Source: Tannockella sp964372125 (GTDB lineage: Bacteria > Bacillota_I > Bacilli_A > Erysipelotrichales > Coprobacillaceae). Taken from it: a stretch of 28,923 nucleotides of DNA. The notes beneath the pieces were generated by a model, which was not told the origin of the DNA, ran no database searches, and saw only the letters and a list, made by a program, of their open reading frames with translations. Below are positions 7,672 through 15,658 of the stretch, one piece after another. The stretch lies in the NCBI GenBank assembly GCA_964372125.1, contig CAYJPL010000027.1, positions 1-28,923 of the forward strand, written 5' to 3'. Made by a program: the position numbers and the translations under genes. Position 1 is the first letter of the stretch, and every line of letters starts with the position of its first letter.

Positions 7672-8319
7672 CTATGTTAAATCGCTAGGATGGCATATTA
7701 TTTTATTTGCGTTGCATGCTCTTAAATCGTCAATGTCATCAAATCCCCAGGATACTGCAATTGTATCAACATTTGCAAGATTACCAGTTTCTATATCTAT
7801 GGTTGAATCTCCTATATAAATGCATTGATCATTTGACAGTGAAAGTGTACTAATAACATTCCACAAACTTCGTGGATCTGGTTTTCTTGGCAACTCATCA
7901 ACTTGTCCTTGTACTACTGTAAACAAGTCATTACCAAATATTTCATGTACAACTTCAGTAGCTTGCAGGTGTGGTTTATTTGTAAGTATAGCTAGAATAT
8001 AGCCTTTTTCTTTTAAAATATGTAATGTTTCCATTATCCCATCATACGGACGTACATTGTATCCACAATACACTTTAAAGATATCATTAAATATTTCCAT
8101 TGCTTTATCTAAGTCACTATCCTCTACCACCTCAACGTTTACTCGCATTGATTTTTTTACTAGCGTACGTACCCCGTTTCCAATAAAGCTACGACATTGC
8201 TCCATTGAAATTAATGGTAAGCTCAACTCATTCAATGTCATATTTACAGAAGTATGCAATGAATCTAGTGTATTAATCAGCGTCCCATCTAAATCAAATA
8301 TTATTGCTTTTTTTTCCAT
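7672..8319 (-). CDS. HAD-superfamily phosphatase, phosphoglycolate phosphatase-like
   Basis: A 215-residue haloacid dehalogenase-type hydrolase. It has motif I DLDGTL with nucleophile D9 and acid D11, motif II LAILTNK (threonine), motif III lysine in RKPDPRS and motif IV YIGDSTIDIETG. The helical cap lies between motifs I and II, as in the Gph/PpaX subgroup that dephosphorylates phosphoglycolate or pyrophosphate. I start it at the ATG at 8319 (MEKKAIIFDLDG), matching the family; in-frame TTG (8352) and ATG (8340) starts are possible. GGAGAG lies 13 bases upstream, inside the end of the preceding small frame, so coupled translation is plausible. The stop is TAG. Confidence 0.88.
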   Translation of the reverse strand: MEKKAIIFDLDGTLINTLDSLHTSVNMTLNELSLPLISMEQCRSFIGNGVRTLVKKSMRVNVEVVEDSDLDKAMEIFNDIFKVYCGYNVRPYDGIMETLHILKEKGYILAILTNKPHLQATEVVHEIFGNDLFTVVQGQVDELPRKPDPRSLWNVISTLSLSNDQCIYIGDSTIDIETGNLANVDTIAVSWGFDDIDDLRACNANKIICHPSDLT

Positions 8320-8329
8320 ATCTCTATCT

Positions 8330-8596
8330 CTACTCTCCATTAACACAAGCAATTGCTGTTGTATATTTATCTTTATAAATCATTTTACTATTTGATGATA
8401 ATTTTTTATAACTTCTATCCAACTTTCCTAAAATATAATCTCTACCTTCTTCAATAGACATTCCATATCTTACATAAACAAGATAAAATAATGATGGAAT
8501 ATTATCAAAGTGTGATATAGCATCCCCATCACAAACACATTGTTCTTCAATAGTTACTTTGACTAATTCAATGCTCCCCTATGATTTAAGATACAT
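8330..8596 (-). pseudogene. Small protein-like frame lacking a normal start
   Basis: An 80-codon frame (8330-8572) ends 10 bases before the HAD start and reads like a real protein: it begins IELVKVTIEEQCVCDGDAIS and contains YVRYGMSIEEGRDYILGKLD. No ATG, GTG or TTG lies near its 5' end. The first possible codon is ATT at 8570-8572, with AGGGGAG only one base before it. The in-frame ATG at 8594-8596 is cut off after five codons by TAG. TGAATTAGTC occurs twice here, at the frame start and about 40 bases upstream. It may be a gene broken by a nonsense mutation, or one using ATT. I do not recognise the family. Confidence 0.45.
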
Positions 8597-8672
8597 TTTT
8601 GGACTAATTCATTTTAGATTTAGGATAATTATATTTTTAATATATCACATGCCATCTTAACGAATGCACCTA

Positions 8673-9455
8673 TTAAATAGAACCTTCTATTTCAATTTCA
8701 TGTATTATTTTTTTTGTCTCATTACATATCCTAAGCGTATTACCGTATTTTATTACATAATTAAATTTATCAATTGCTTCATTTTTTCTACCCAATCGTA
8801 ATAGACACTTTGCATGAGCGTATTCCTTTACAACCTTATCAAAATTATTATCTGCTTCAAGAAGTGATTGGTAAATCTTTAACGACTCATCATATTTTTC
8901 ATCTAAGAATAATCTTTCTGCCTCTACAAATAAAAATTTGTCTTTAAGCGTTGCATTTTTTGTTTTTTCATATTTTTTATCATATAAACTCTTAATACTA
9001 TTGTAATATGCTAGAAACTTTTCATCTTTGCACTCTTGACTTGATGCTAGGTAATTTGCTCTTAAATAAAATATATGTGATTTGTAATTTTTATATGACT
9101 CTATTACTTGTGTTAATTCTATATCATTGTTTTCACCATGAAATAATGATATACAATATTTTTGTAATATCGTAGCATCTTTTGGATATTTTTTGTTTAA
9201 CCCTTTATAAATATTATAAAATAGTTCACTATCACAATCTTTTAATAAAATATAGTCAAATCTATTCAATCGTTTTGTATTAATCACTATAAATAGCATC
9301 CACGATATCGTTACCAATAATATAATGCATACAGCTGCTATGATAAAATATAAACTTGACTCGAGTAGTAGATATGCCAATAATACATTTACAATTACTA
9401 ATATACATTTCATTAAAAATCGTTCTCTACAATATTTTGATATTTCTTTTTTCAT
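8673..9455 (-). CDS. Membrane-anchored TPR-like protein
   Basis: A 260-residue protein with two adjacent hydrophobic helices near the N-terminus (about residues 16-33 and 35-60, including YFIIAAVCIILLVTISWMLF) and a soluble helical tail of about 190 residues. The tail includes TPR-like units, for example ERLFLDEKYDESLKIYQSLL and KCLLRLGRKNEAIDKFNYVI. The short loop between the helices suggests a hairpin with both ends in the cytoplasm. A GTG start at 9482 would add nine residues; I prefer the ATG at 9455 because AGGGGTAGG lies just before it. Partner and function are unknown. It resembles in style, not in sequence, the soluble TPR protein at 1393-2259. Confidence 0.75.
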   Translation of the reverse strand: MKKEISKYCRERFLMKCILVIVNVLLAYLLLESSLYFIIAAVCIILLVTISWMLFIVINTKRLNRFDYILLKDCDSELFYNIYKGLNKKYPKDATILQKYCISLFHGENNDIELTQVIESYKNYKSHIFYLRANYLASSQECKDEKFLAYYNSIKSLYDKKYEKTKNATLKDKFLFVEAERLFLDEKYDESLKIYQSLLEADNNFDKVVKEYAHAKCLLRLGRKNEAIDKFNYVIKYGNTLRICNETKKIIHEIEIEGSI

Positions 9456-9781
9456 TGCTAACCTACCCCTTTTTCTTTCCACTAATTGTACTATTACTTA
9501 TATAACAGGTATTACACACCTTTTTATTAAACAATATTGTTGTATCTTGTAATACAATATACGTATTCAAAACTTTTATATTCACTGTTAAATACATTTC
9601 AAACACTATACTTAGTATACACTAAGTATATGTGTTAATGAATTAATATTTGTGTGATGTATTCTATGGTTTAATTATTTCATTTTTGATATTAAAAAAA
9701 TAGTTACTGCAGTAATAGATAAATACTACTTACAATAGCTATTATATTTAAATTGATAATATATTTTTAAATAAATTTTAA
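9456..9781. other. 326-base intergenic region with one palindrome
   Basis: It separates two minus-strand genes. I see no coding frame. The only clear structure is the palindrome at 9607-9630. Confidence 0.5.
9607..9630. promoter_or_regulatory. Operator-like palindrome
   Basis: Ten-base arms TATACTTAGT (9607-9616) and ACTAAGTATA (9621-9630) are perfectly complementary around a four-base centre. There is no following T-run. It lies about 150 bases upstream of the membrane-TPR gene, so it may be a regulator binding site for that gene, or an RNA hairpin. Confidence 0.4.
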
Positions 9782-10615
9782 TTACTCAACAATTATCATT
9801 CCTGTTCCTTTTTCATATGTGATTTCGTATAAAACAGCATTATCATTTTTTCCTTCTGCATTTTCTAGTTCCATATCAATCATATATTGGCTGTAACCTT
9901 TTTCTTTTAGTACTTCAGTATCAAGGATAGTATATAAGGTTTCGTATGGAATCTCTAAGCTTGTATCAGGATAGAATAATTTGTATTCTTCTTTTAACTC
10001 TGGATCATAAACGCTTAACACTGTTATTTTATCTGTACTCTCTAATATTCTAATTTGTGCAAGGCGTCCAATATTATCGACGTTCGAACTTGTAACATAT
10101 AGCTCTTTTGTAGTATATTCCTCATTTTCAAGTGCTGCTATACCAGCACTTATATCTGGGAGTACAAGTGGATTCAATTGGCTTATAAACATATATGATA
10201 TTGGAATAAAAATGAATGCTAAAATAAGGCTAATAACTGTTACTACAACCTCTTGTCTACGTCTGTATACAGCTTTATCTTCAATATTAAAATATTCACT
10301 TATTTTTCTTTTATTTAATAACATCAAAATATTTGTGATTTTATATGTTTCCTTATCCTCTTTATTCTTTTTGCTTTTTATAATTAAATTTAAAATAATG
10401 ACTATAGTATAAACAATTAATAAAACAAATACGATTCCAGTAAACAATGTATTACTTAGTATATAGTTATAAACTGTTTCAAGTACATTGAGACTTTCGT
10501 TTGTACTATACGACTTTGTTAACAATGACTCGTTTAATATACTTGGTACAAATAATAGTAATGAGATTCCAACTACTATTAAAGGCATAAGTATTAATTT
10601 TATCTTTTCTTTCAT
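9782..10615 (-). CDS. Hypothetical membrane protein, three transmembrane helices
   Basis: A 277-residue protein I do not recognise. Hydrophobic helices lie at about residues 8-27 (LMPLIVVGISLLLFVPSILN), 56-79 (TLFTGIVFVLLIVYTIVIIL) and 125-148 (VVVTVISLILAFIFIPISYM). The C-terminal 125 residues are soluble and acidic (for example EEYTTKELYVTSSNVDNIG) and, by a simple positive-inside reading of the RKK-rich loop after helix 2, probably lie outside the cell. GGGAG lies upstream of the ATG. There are no close neighbours that suggest a task. A structural or sensing role at the envelope is possible but unsupported. Confidence 0.75.
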   Translation of the reverse strand: MKEKIKLILMPLIVVGISLLLFVPSILNESLLTKSYSTNESLNVLETVYNYILSNTLFTGIVFVLLIVYTIVIILNLIIKSKKNKEDKETYKITNILMLLNKRKISEYFNIEDKAVYRRRQEVVVTVISLILAFIFIPISYMFISQLNPLVLPDISAGIAALENEEYTTKELYVTSSNVDNIGRLAQIRILESTDKITVLSVYDPELKEEYKLFYPDTSLEIPYETLYTILDTEVLKEKGYSQYMIDMELENAEGKNDNAVLYEITYEKGTGMIIVE

Positions 10616-10719
10616 GATTATTCTCCCATTTTTTTAAATTTCACATAGCCTATAAAGCAGTAACTACACACTTTATAAACAAAGATAATACTTTTTTATA
10701 AAACAAACATCTTATTTAC

Positions 10720-11169
10720 TTACATAGTATACATATCTATGAATTTCTTTAAATTATCATTATGATACGCTAGCAATGGTTCATTTACATTTGCGATTAA
10801 ACAATGTTTTTTCTTTCCAGTTTCAATAATAATACTTTTTAATTTCTTATTAAACATTGAATGGTTTTTTACCGTTACTTTATTAATATTTTCATTTTGG
10901 ATAAAGTGATACGATTCATCACAAATTTCTAAATTAGAAAGATCCACCTTTATTGAAAATGTTTTCTTATTTTTTAGATAAAACATCGCAATACCATGTT
11001 CATTCCTATTAATTAATACACCATCATATGGATATTCCATACCACCTACTACGCCACCTTTGGCTCTAGAATTGTCTTTTAAAGTAATAAAGTAACAGTT
11101 TTCAATCCCTTCACAGTTTTCTTTTTTTAATAGTTCAAGTACTTTTTCTTGTGTCTCAAATTGTTCCAT
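10720..11169 (-). CDS. Hypothetical protein, 149 residues
   Basis: A soluble protein with no recognised family. After an N-terminal helix (about residues 1-20) it looks mostly beta: YFITLKDNSRAKGGVVGGME, GIAMFYLKNKKTFSIKVDL and SIIIETGKKKHCLIANVNE, ending in a helix KKFIDMYTM. Such a pattern fits a PH-like or small beta-barrel fold, but this is only an impression. Two ATGs are possible; I chose the one at 11169 because GGAGG lies 7 bases before it, while for the ATG at 11175 the site would be only one base away. Confidence 0.7.
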   Translation of the reverse strand: MEQFETQEKVLELLKKENCEGIENCYFITLKDNSRAKGGVVGGMEYPYDGVLINRNEHGIAMFYLKNKKTFSIKVDLSNLEICDESYHFIQNENINKVTVKNHSMFNKKLKSIIIETGKKKHCLIANVNEPLLAYHNDNLKKFIDMYTM

Positions 11170-11508
11170 AAACATACCTCCTTTTAAGTTTATTATTTTT
11201 TATATTGTTTTTTGTAATTTAATTATTAATATTTTTATAATATCTAGGATATCACATAAATTAAAAATCATCTTTACTATATATACAATAAAACATGTTA
11301 TCATTTAGTATTTAGTAAATCAATAAAAAAAGAAATGCTAAAACATTTCCCTTTTTAACCTTCACCATCTGATGTGTTGCTTGTAGAAGTATACTTATCT
11401 AGAATATAAACAAGGACCTAATAACAGATTTTCCAATTTTAACACACTTTTATATTCAATATTTACTTTGGTCTTATCAAGATATAATTAGATAAACTAG
11501 CTAAAAAC
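11170..11508. other. 339-base intergenic region
   Basis: It holds the minus-strand terminator at 11325-11351. A short minus-strand frame ending at 11355 (YILDKYTSTSNTSDGEG) is only about 20 codons long, with stops on all frames upstream, so I do not call it a gene. The rest is AT-rich without clear signals. Confidence 0.5.
11325..11351 (-). terminator. Intrinsic terminator
   Basis: On the minus strand GAAATG pairs with CATTTC (11344-11349 with 11332-11337) around a six-base loop, followed by seven T (11331-11325). It lies about 160 bases downstream of the small membrane protein gene at 11509, the nearest upstream gene on this strand. Confidence 0.55.
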
Positions 11509-11814
11509 TCATCTATTATACTTTTTTTGTGCCACATACATAACGATAAATCCAAGAATGAGCCCTAAGAACATCGGTATCATTATAATTACTGATGAAA
11601 ACATAAATCCTAAAATACTCGAAATCAACAAACCAATACCAATTATGTACTGACCGATTCCCATTAGACTTGTATATGGTAAAATATCATGCTCTTTTAC
11701 ATTTTCCCAGTGATAGTCATGAATCAATTTGATGCGTTGCTTATTTTTAATTTGAAAACCTAAATACAGTCCTACCAAACTAACTGGTAATACAATTACT
11801 GATAATAACCACAT
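11509..11814 (-). CDS. Small membrane protein, DUF3784-like
   Basis: A 101-residue protein with three hydrophobic helices at about residues 2-21, 49-69 and 72-94, ending in the basic tail AQKKYNR. The short loop QRIKLIHDYHWENVKEHDIL followed by a helix beginning with small residues resembles DUF3784-type proteins of Firmicutes, whose function is unknown; I hold the family name loosely. AAGGAGG lies 11 bases before the ATG. The next gene upstream on the same strand is the TspO homologue, 62 bases away, so co-transcription is likely. Confidence 0.72.
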   Translation of the reverse strand: MWLLSVIVLPVSLVGLYLGFQIKNKQRIKLIHDYHWENVKEHDILPYTSLMGIGQYIIGIGLLISSILGFMFSSVIIMIPMFLGLILGFIVMYVAQKKYNR

Positions 11815-11876
11815 ACATTTCCCATCCTCCTTATACGAAAATATGCGCTTCTTGTCACATCATATATTCACATATT

Positions 11877-12347
11877 TTAATTTAATAATGCAATTCCTAG
11901 GTTCAAGTATGTTGCAAATACAATCCAACATAAATATGGAATCATAAGCATAAATGCAGTTTTTGAAATTAGTAACATACTTTTCATAGTCAGTATTATC
12001 AATACGCCTAAAAATATAATCCAAGCAAGTGCTAAATAATATTGCCCCATATTGAAAAATATCAAAGTCCAAAAGAAATTAACTGCTAATTGTATTGCAT
12101 AGAATATAAGTGCTCTATCTCTTTTTACACCTTTTTTGTTAGAAGTATAAATCAAATAACTTGAAATCCCCATACAAGTATAAAACACAATCCATGCTGG
12201 TGCAAATAACCAAGCTGGTGGTGCAAATGGTGGTTTTTCTAAATCCGCAAATATTTTAACTTGTTCTAAAGATAGAAAAGCCGCAAGTTGACCAACAGCT
12301 ATTGGAATAAGTACGCAAATCCCCATCACTTTCCAATTCAATTTCAT
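11877..12347 (-). CDS. tspO: TspO/MBR family membrane protein
   Basis: A 156-residue five-helix membrane protein of the translocator protein/benzodiazepine receptor family. Family hallmarks are KPPFAPPAWLFAPAWIVFYT in the first loop and second helix, NFFWTLIFFNMGQYYLAL in the middle, and PYLCWIVFATYLNLGIALLN at the C-terminus. TspO proteins bind porphyrins and are linked to tetrapyrrole handling and stress; the ligand here is unknown. The frame is open to 12464, but I start it at the ATG at 12347 (MKLNWKVMG) because AGAGGT lies 7 bases before it and the added 39 residues would not fit the family. It ends with TAA. Confidence 0.92.
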   Translation of the reverse strand: MKLNWKVMGICVLIPIAVGQLAAFLSLEQVKIFADLEKPPFAPPAWLFAPAWIVFYTCMGISSYLIYTSNKKGVKRDRALIFYAIQLAVNFFWTLIFFNMGQYYLALAWIIFLGVLIILTMKSMLLISKTAFMLMIPYLCWIVFATYLNLGIALLN

Positions 12348-13053
12348 ATATTTACCTCTTATTTTGATTTTATCTATTTTCAAATACGATAAAAGAATTT
12401 TGTATGATCGAATAATCACCTCTACTTTGCTTTTTTGTAATTTCATATAAATATCTACACTCACGCTTTAGATATTTAACTTACTTCTCCTGTTTATCAC
12501 TTAGAAAATCATGTTATTCTTAAATGACATAACATTCAAACAAAATACGATTTATATTTCAATCTATTATTAGACTAAAAAAACGAAATGTTATATATAA
12601 ATATTACGTGCTTTCCTTAAACTTATCACCAATATACAAACTTTTCTTTTGATATTGTCATCTTACATACCAGCATATACGTAGTACTTATTTTGTATGA
12701 GAAACCCTTCACCAATAATAATTTTCTTTTTACTTTAATATTATATCATATAATTTACTAAACATAACACGCATACGATAATGTATTAATATGTATTATT
12801 TACCTCTTTCTTTACTTTTATACTCTATACTCATTTGTAAATATATCATCATTAATAAATACAACAATATAAATTCGCATGACATAGTCATTGATAAAAC
12901 ATTACTATTTTTGCTATCCACTTTAAATATTATAATCCAAATTGCATTAATGGAATTTTCGTGATATCATAATAATATAAATAATATCGTATAATAATAT
13001 GTGTACTATATTCGTAAAACACAACTAATACATCGAATACAGGAGGAAATAAT
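12348..13053. other. About 700 bases without a clear gene
   Basis: Divergent spacer between the TspO homologue (minus) and the unknown plus-strand gene. It is very AT-rich. The minus strand at 12663-12735 reads SKKKIIIGEGFLIQNKYYVY then stops, and protein-like words continue past it in changed frames, which might be a worn-out gene but is too short to claim. A likely plus-strand promoter is listed at 12942-12970. No RNA gene was recognised. Confidence 0.5.
12942..12970 (+). promoter_or_regulatory. Putative sigma-A promoter for the 13054 gene
   Basis: TTGCAT (12942-12947), a 17-base spacer and TATCAT (12965-12970) fit a housekeeping promoter and would give a leader of roughly 75 bases. In such AT-rich DNA chance matches are common. 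Confidence 0.35.
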
Positions 13054-13611
13054 ATGAAACTAAAAGACTATTCGAATAATAATGATTGTCACAAAGACAG
13101 AATAAAATGTCACATTATTACAGATTCAAACCCTGAGTATGAAAATTATGTAGAGATAAAAAACAGTTGTATTGAGATTGTTAAAGACAACAATTCTCTA
13201 CACACCATTCCGTACAATCGTATATCAAATATAACACTATCTATGTGTAGTCGTATATATAATCAATTCCCACGATCAACCAATCTACTTTCATTTGTTA
13301 AGGGTTCAATTAAATCAGGTTCTGTATTTACAGTACCAGTAAATACTCTTTATTCCTTTGATTTGGATATTGAATTTGATGGTGTGAAGGTTAAAATCGA
13401 AAGTTATACATTTACTAATTTTAACATATTGTATGAAACATTAACTAAAAATAACGTCCCAATAACTGACCCTTATAATATTATTGAATTATCCTACAAA
13501 TATAATGACCCCGTTTTACGACAAAATTATTTCAATAAAGAATTTCCAAAACTTGCAAAAACATATAACTTAGATAATCCACGTGGATATATCTCAAATG
13601 TTTATCAATAA
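13054..13611 (+). CDS. Hypothetical protein, 185 residues
   Basis: A soluble protein with no recognised family. It looks mainly beta in residues 15-125 (for example ENYVEIKNSCIEIVKDNNSL, TIPYNRISNITLSM and FDLDIEFDGVKVKIESYTFT), then helical with FNILYETLTKNNVPITDPYN. The segment with IPYNRISNITL is the kind seen in PH-like domains, where a strand pair follows an arginine-containing turn, but I would not assign it. AGGAGG lies 8 bases before the ATG, and an intrinsic terminator follows the stop, so it is a one-gene unit. Confidence 0.75.
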   Translation: MKLKDYSNNNDCHKDRIKCHIITDSNPEYENYVEIKNSCIEIVKDNNSLHTIPYNRISNITLSMCSRIYNQFPRSTNLLSFVKGSIKSGSVFTVPVNTLYSFDLDIEFDGVKVKIESYTFTNFNILYETLTKNNVPITDPYNIIELSYKYNDPVLRQNYFNKEFPKLAKTYNLDNPRGYISNVYQ

Positions 13612-13644
13612 GGTTTACATCTACTAAAATAATATATCTAACTA

Positions 13645-13682
13645 AGACTTCATATTTATTATTAATTATGAAGTTCTTTTTT
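13645..13682 (+). terminator. Intrinsic terminator
   Basis: ACTTCATA (13647-13654) pairs with TATGAAGT (13667-13674), followed by TCTTTTTT. It closes the unit of the 13054 gene. Confidence 0.8.
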
Positions 13683-13756
13683 ATTATCAAAAAACCAAAT
13701 ATTAATTACATATTAATTACATATACATGATTACAGAAATAAATATCTCTTTTATA

Positions 13757-13784
13757 TTGATTTATGTAATGCTTATGTTATAAT
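13757..13784 (+). promoter_or_regulatory. Promoter of the reductase/mannose isomerase operon
   Basis: TTGATT (13757-13762), a 16-base spacer and a perfect TATAAT (13779-13784) with an extended TGT just before it. Transcription would begin about 25 bases before the reductase start, leaving a short leader with AAGGAG. Confidence 0.7.
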
Positions 13785-13817
13785 ATGAGTAATTATAATA
13801 AATAAGGAGAACAAAAA

Positions 13818-14675
13818 ATGAAAGTACTAATTACTGGAGCAAATGGATATGTTGCATCACTTATTAAAATGTATAACACTGAACATGAATTCATAGGAAT
13901 TGATAAAGAAGATTTAGACTTTTCTAACCCTCAAGCAGTTAAAGAATATTTTGAAAAAGCAGAGTTTGATATTGTGGTTCACACTGCAGGTTTAGCTGTA
14001 ACACAAATATGTGAAGAACAACCTGAATTAACAAGAAATATTAACACTATTTCTACCAATATGATTGCAGATGTATGTAAGGCTAAATCAAAACGTATGA
14101 TTTTCTTTTCAACAGAACAGTGTTTTAATGGTAAAACTGTACCTGGACCATTTAATGAAGAAGATACATTAGAGTCAGTATCAAAGTACGGTATTCAAAA
14201 AGCAGAATCTGATTTATATATACGTGAAAACCTAGACAACTATGTAATTTTACGTTTTTCATGGTTAATGGGTCTTCCAATGCCAAGAGTCAAAGCAAGT
14301 GCAAACATTGTCGGAAATACTCTGCAAGCATTAAAATCTAAGACACCAACAAAATTCACAGTAAATGAAGTACGTGGAATGACATACGCTCAGCATATAG
14401 CGGATTATTTTAATACAATAATCAATATGGAATCAGGTGCTTATCATTTATCAAGTGTAAATAATAGAAGTACGTATGATGCTGCAAAATATATTGCAAA
14501 ATCGTTTGGATATTGTGATGAAGAAATTTCTACATATATTTTACCTGATCATGATCGTTATAGTGACCGTGCACGTGATTATCGTTTAGATAATACTAAA
14601 ATCAAAGCTGCTGGTGTAAATCTAACAACATTTGAAGATGATGTTGCAAGAATTATTGCTGATTTCGGGAGATAA
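13818..14675 (+). CDS. RmlD-like NAD(P)-dependent sugar reductase (extended SDR)
   Basis: A 285-residue extended short-chain dehydrogenase. It has the nucleotide-binding GANGYVA (residues 7-13), VHTAGLA (54-60), serine/threonine in FFSTEQCFNGK (96-106) and the catalytic pair Y124/K128 in YGIQK. The FSTEQCFNGKTVPGPFNEED segment resembles RmlD, which reduces dTDP-4-dehydrorhamnose (family form roughly STDYVFDG...PYxE). The rest of the rhamnose pathway (RmlA, RmlB, RmlC) is not nearby, so another nucleotide sugar or free sugar may be the substrate. AAGGAG lies 9 bases upstream. The stop is two bases from the next start, and the next ribosome binding site lies inside its last codons, so the two are coupled. 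Confidence 0.85.
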   Translation: MKVLITGANGYVASLIKMYNTEHEFIGIDKEDLDFSNPQAVKEYFEKAEFDIVVHTAGLAVTQICEEQPELTRNINTISTNMIADVCKAKSKRMIFFSTEQCFNGKTVPGPFNEEDTLESVSKYGIQKAESDLYIRENLDNYVILRFSWLMGLPMPRVKASANIVGNTLQALKSKTPTKFTVNEVRGMTYAQHIADYFNTIINMESGAYHLSSVNNRSTYDAAKYIAKSFGYCDEEISTYILPDHDRYSDRARDYRLDNTKIKAAGVNLTTFEDDVARIIADFGR

Positions 14676-14677
14676 TT

Positions 14678-15622
14678 ATGGAACCTATTTTACTATCTCC
14701 AGCATATGATAAAACGATTTGGGCAGGTAGAAGATTAACCGATTTGCGTAACATAGATGCTCAAGGGTACGGTGCTAGTTGGGAAATTAGTGCACATCCA
14801 CACATGCAAAACATTGTATTAAATGAGCAATATAAAGGGATGAATTTTTTGGAATTCATTAATACTTATAAACAAGAGACAATTGGTGATTTTAATATTA
14901 ACCAAATGTTACGTGCTGGATATTTAGATACTGTTGATAGTTTATCGATTCAAGTTCACCCTGGTGACGAATATGCTAGAATAAATGAAAATGATAATGG
15001 TAAAACCGAATGTTGGTATATTGTAGATGCAGATCCTGGTGCAACTTTGATTGCAGGTACTACAATTGACGATAAAGAAATTATTAAAGATGCAGTAGTT
15101 AATGGTACGTTAGAACAGTATGTTGTTAAGCATAATGTTAAAAAAGGTGATTTTGTATTTATTGATTCTACTATGATTCATGCACTAGGTGCAAATATAC
15201 TCGCTTATGAAGTCGGTGGTAATTCGAATACTACATATCGATTTTATGATTTCAATAGAACCGATAGCATGGGTAACACAAGAGAGTTACACCTTGAAAA
15301 GAGCTTTGATGTTGTTGACTTAAGTAAGCAGGCAAAAGTTATTTCAACCCCGATTACTCCATTTAATGAAACAACGCATAAGGAACTTGCTAGGTGTGAA
15401 GATTTTATATGTGAACTATATGATATAAAAGATACATTACATCTTGATACAAATAATAAGACATTTATGACGATTGCGTTTTTAGATGATAATGCAACAA
15501 TTGAACATAGCGGTAAAAAAATATCTATAAAACATATGGATTCTGTTTTTATCCCTATAAGTTGTGGTAATTTCACAATTAAAACTACTGGACGAATTAT
15601 TGTTGGTAAAAAGAATATATAG
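14678..15622 (+). CDS. manA: Class I mannose-6-phosphate isomerase
   Basis: A 314-residue cupin-fold zinc enzyme that interconverts mannose 6-phosphate and fructose 6-phosphate. The signature IQVHPGDEYARINENDNGKT is followed by ECWYIVDA. Zinc ligands would be Q92, H94, E111 and H168 (in FIDSTMIHALG). The length fits the short bacterial Firmicutes form. GGGAG lies 6 bases before the ATG, within the end of the reductase gene. It shares a promoter and terminator with the reductase, so the pair may serve mannose-derived sugar synthesis or use of a related sugar; that pairing is unusual and I infer the link only from the operon. Confidence 0.92.
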   Translation: MEPILLSPAYDKTIWAGRRLTDLRNIDAQGYGASWEISAHPHMQNIVLNEQYKGMNFLEFINTYKQETIGDFNINQMLRAGYLDTVDSLSIQVHPGDEYARINENDNGKTECWYIVDADPGATLIAGTTIDDKEIIKDAVVNGTLEQYVVKHNVKKGDFVFIDSTMIHALGANILAYEVGGNSNTTYRFYDFNRTDSMGNTRELHLEKSFDVVDLSKQAKVISTPITPFNETTHKELARCEDFICELYDIKDTLHLDTNNKTFMTIAFLDDNATIEHSGKKISIKHMDSVFIPISCGNFTIKTTGRIIVGKKNI

Positions 15623-15630
15623 ATACTAAG

Positions 15631-15658
15631 AAAAGCATACTTTTAAAGTATGCTTTTT
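15631..15658. terminator. Bidirectional intrinsic terminator
   Basis: AAAAGCATACTT (15631-15642) pairs perfectly with AAGTATGCTTTT (15646-15657), with T-runs in both directions. It sits between the convergent mannose isomerase and acetate kinase genes and overlaps the last base of the acetate kinase stop. Confidence 0.9.

Noticed and set aside
578..8596. TAG reassigned to an amino acid, because two protein-like frames are cut by in-frame TAG
   Set aside because: Several clear genes end with TAG at the expected place (fetB-like, HAD, GNAT at 27728, DUF1848), so TAG works as a stop here.
11355..11420. Minus-strand peptide YILDKYTSTSNTSDGEG as a gene remnant
   Set aside because: About 20 codons, with stops in all frames just upstream and no recognised family.
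11860..12072. 70-residue minus-strand frame overlapping the TspO gene
   Set aside because: It lies inside the TspO homologue in another frame, and the TspO motifs are decisive.
12663..12735. Minus-strand protein-like words (GEGFLIQNKYYVYAG) followed by a stop and frame shifts
   Set aside because: Only 23 codons in very AT-rich spacer, no start or ribosome binding site; a worn gene is possible but chance is as likely.
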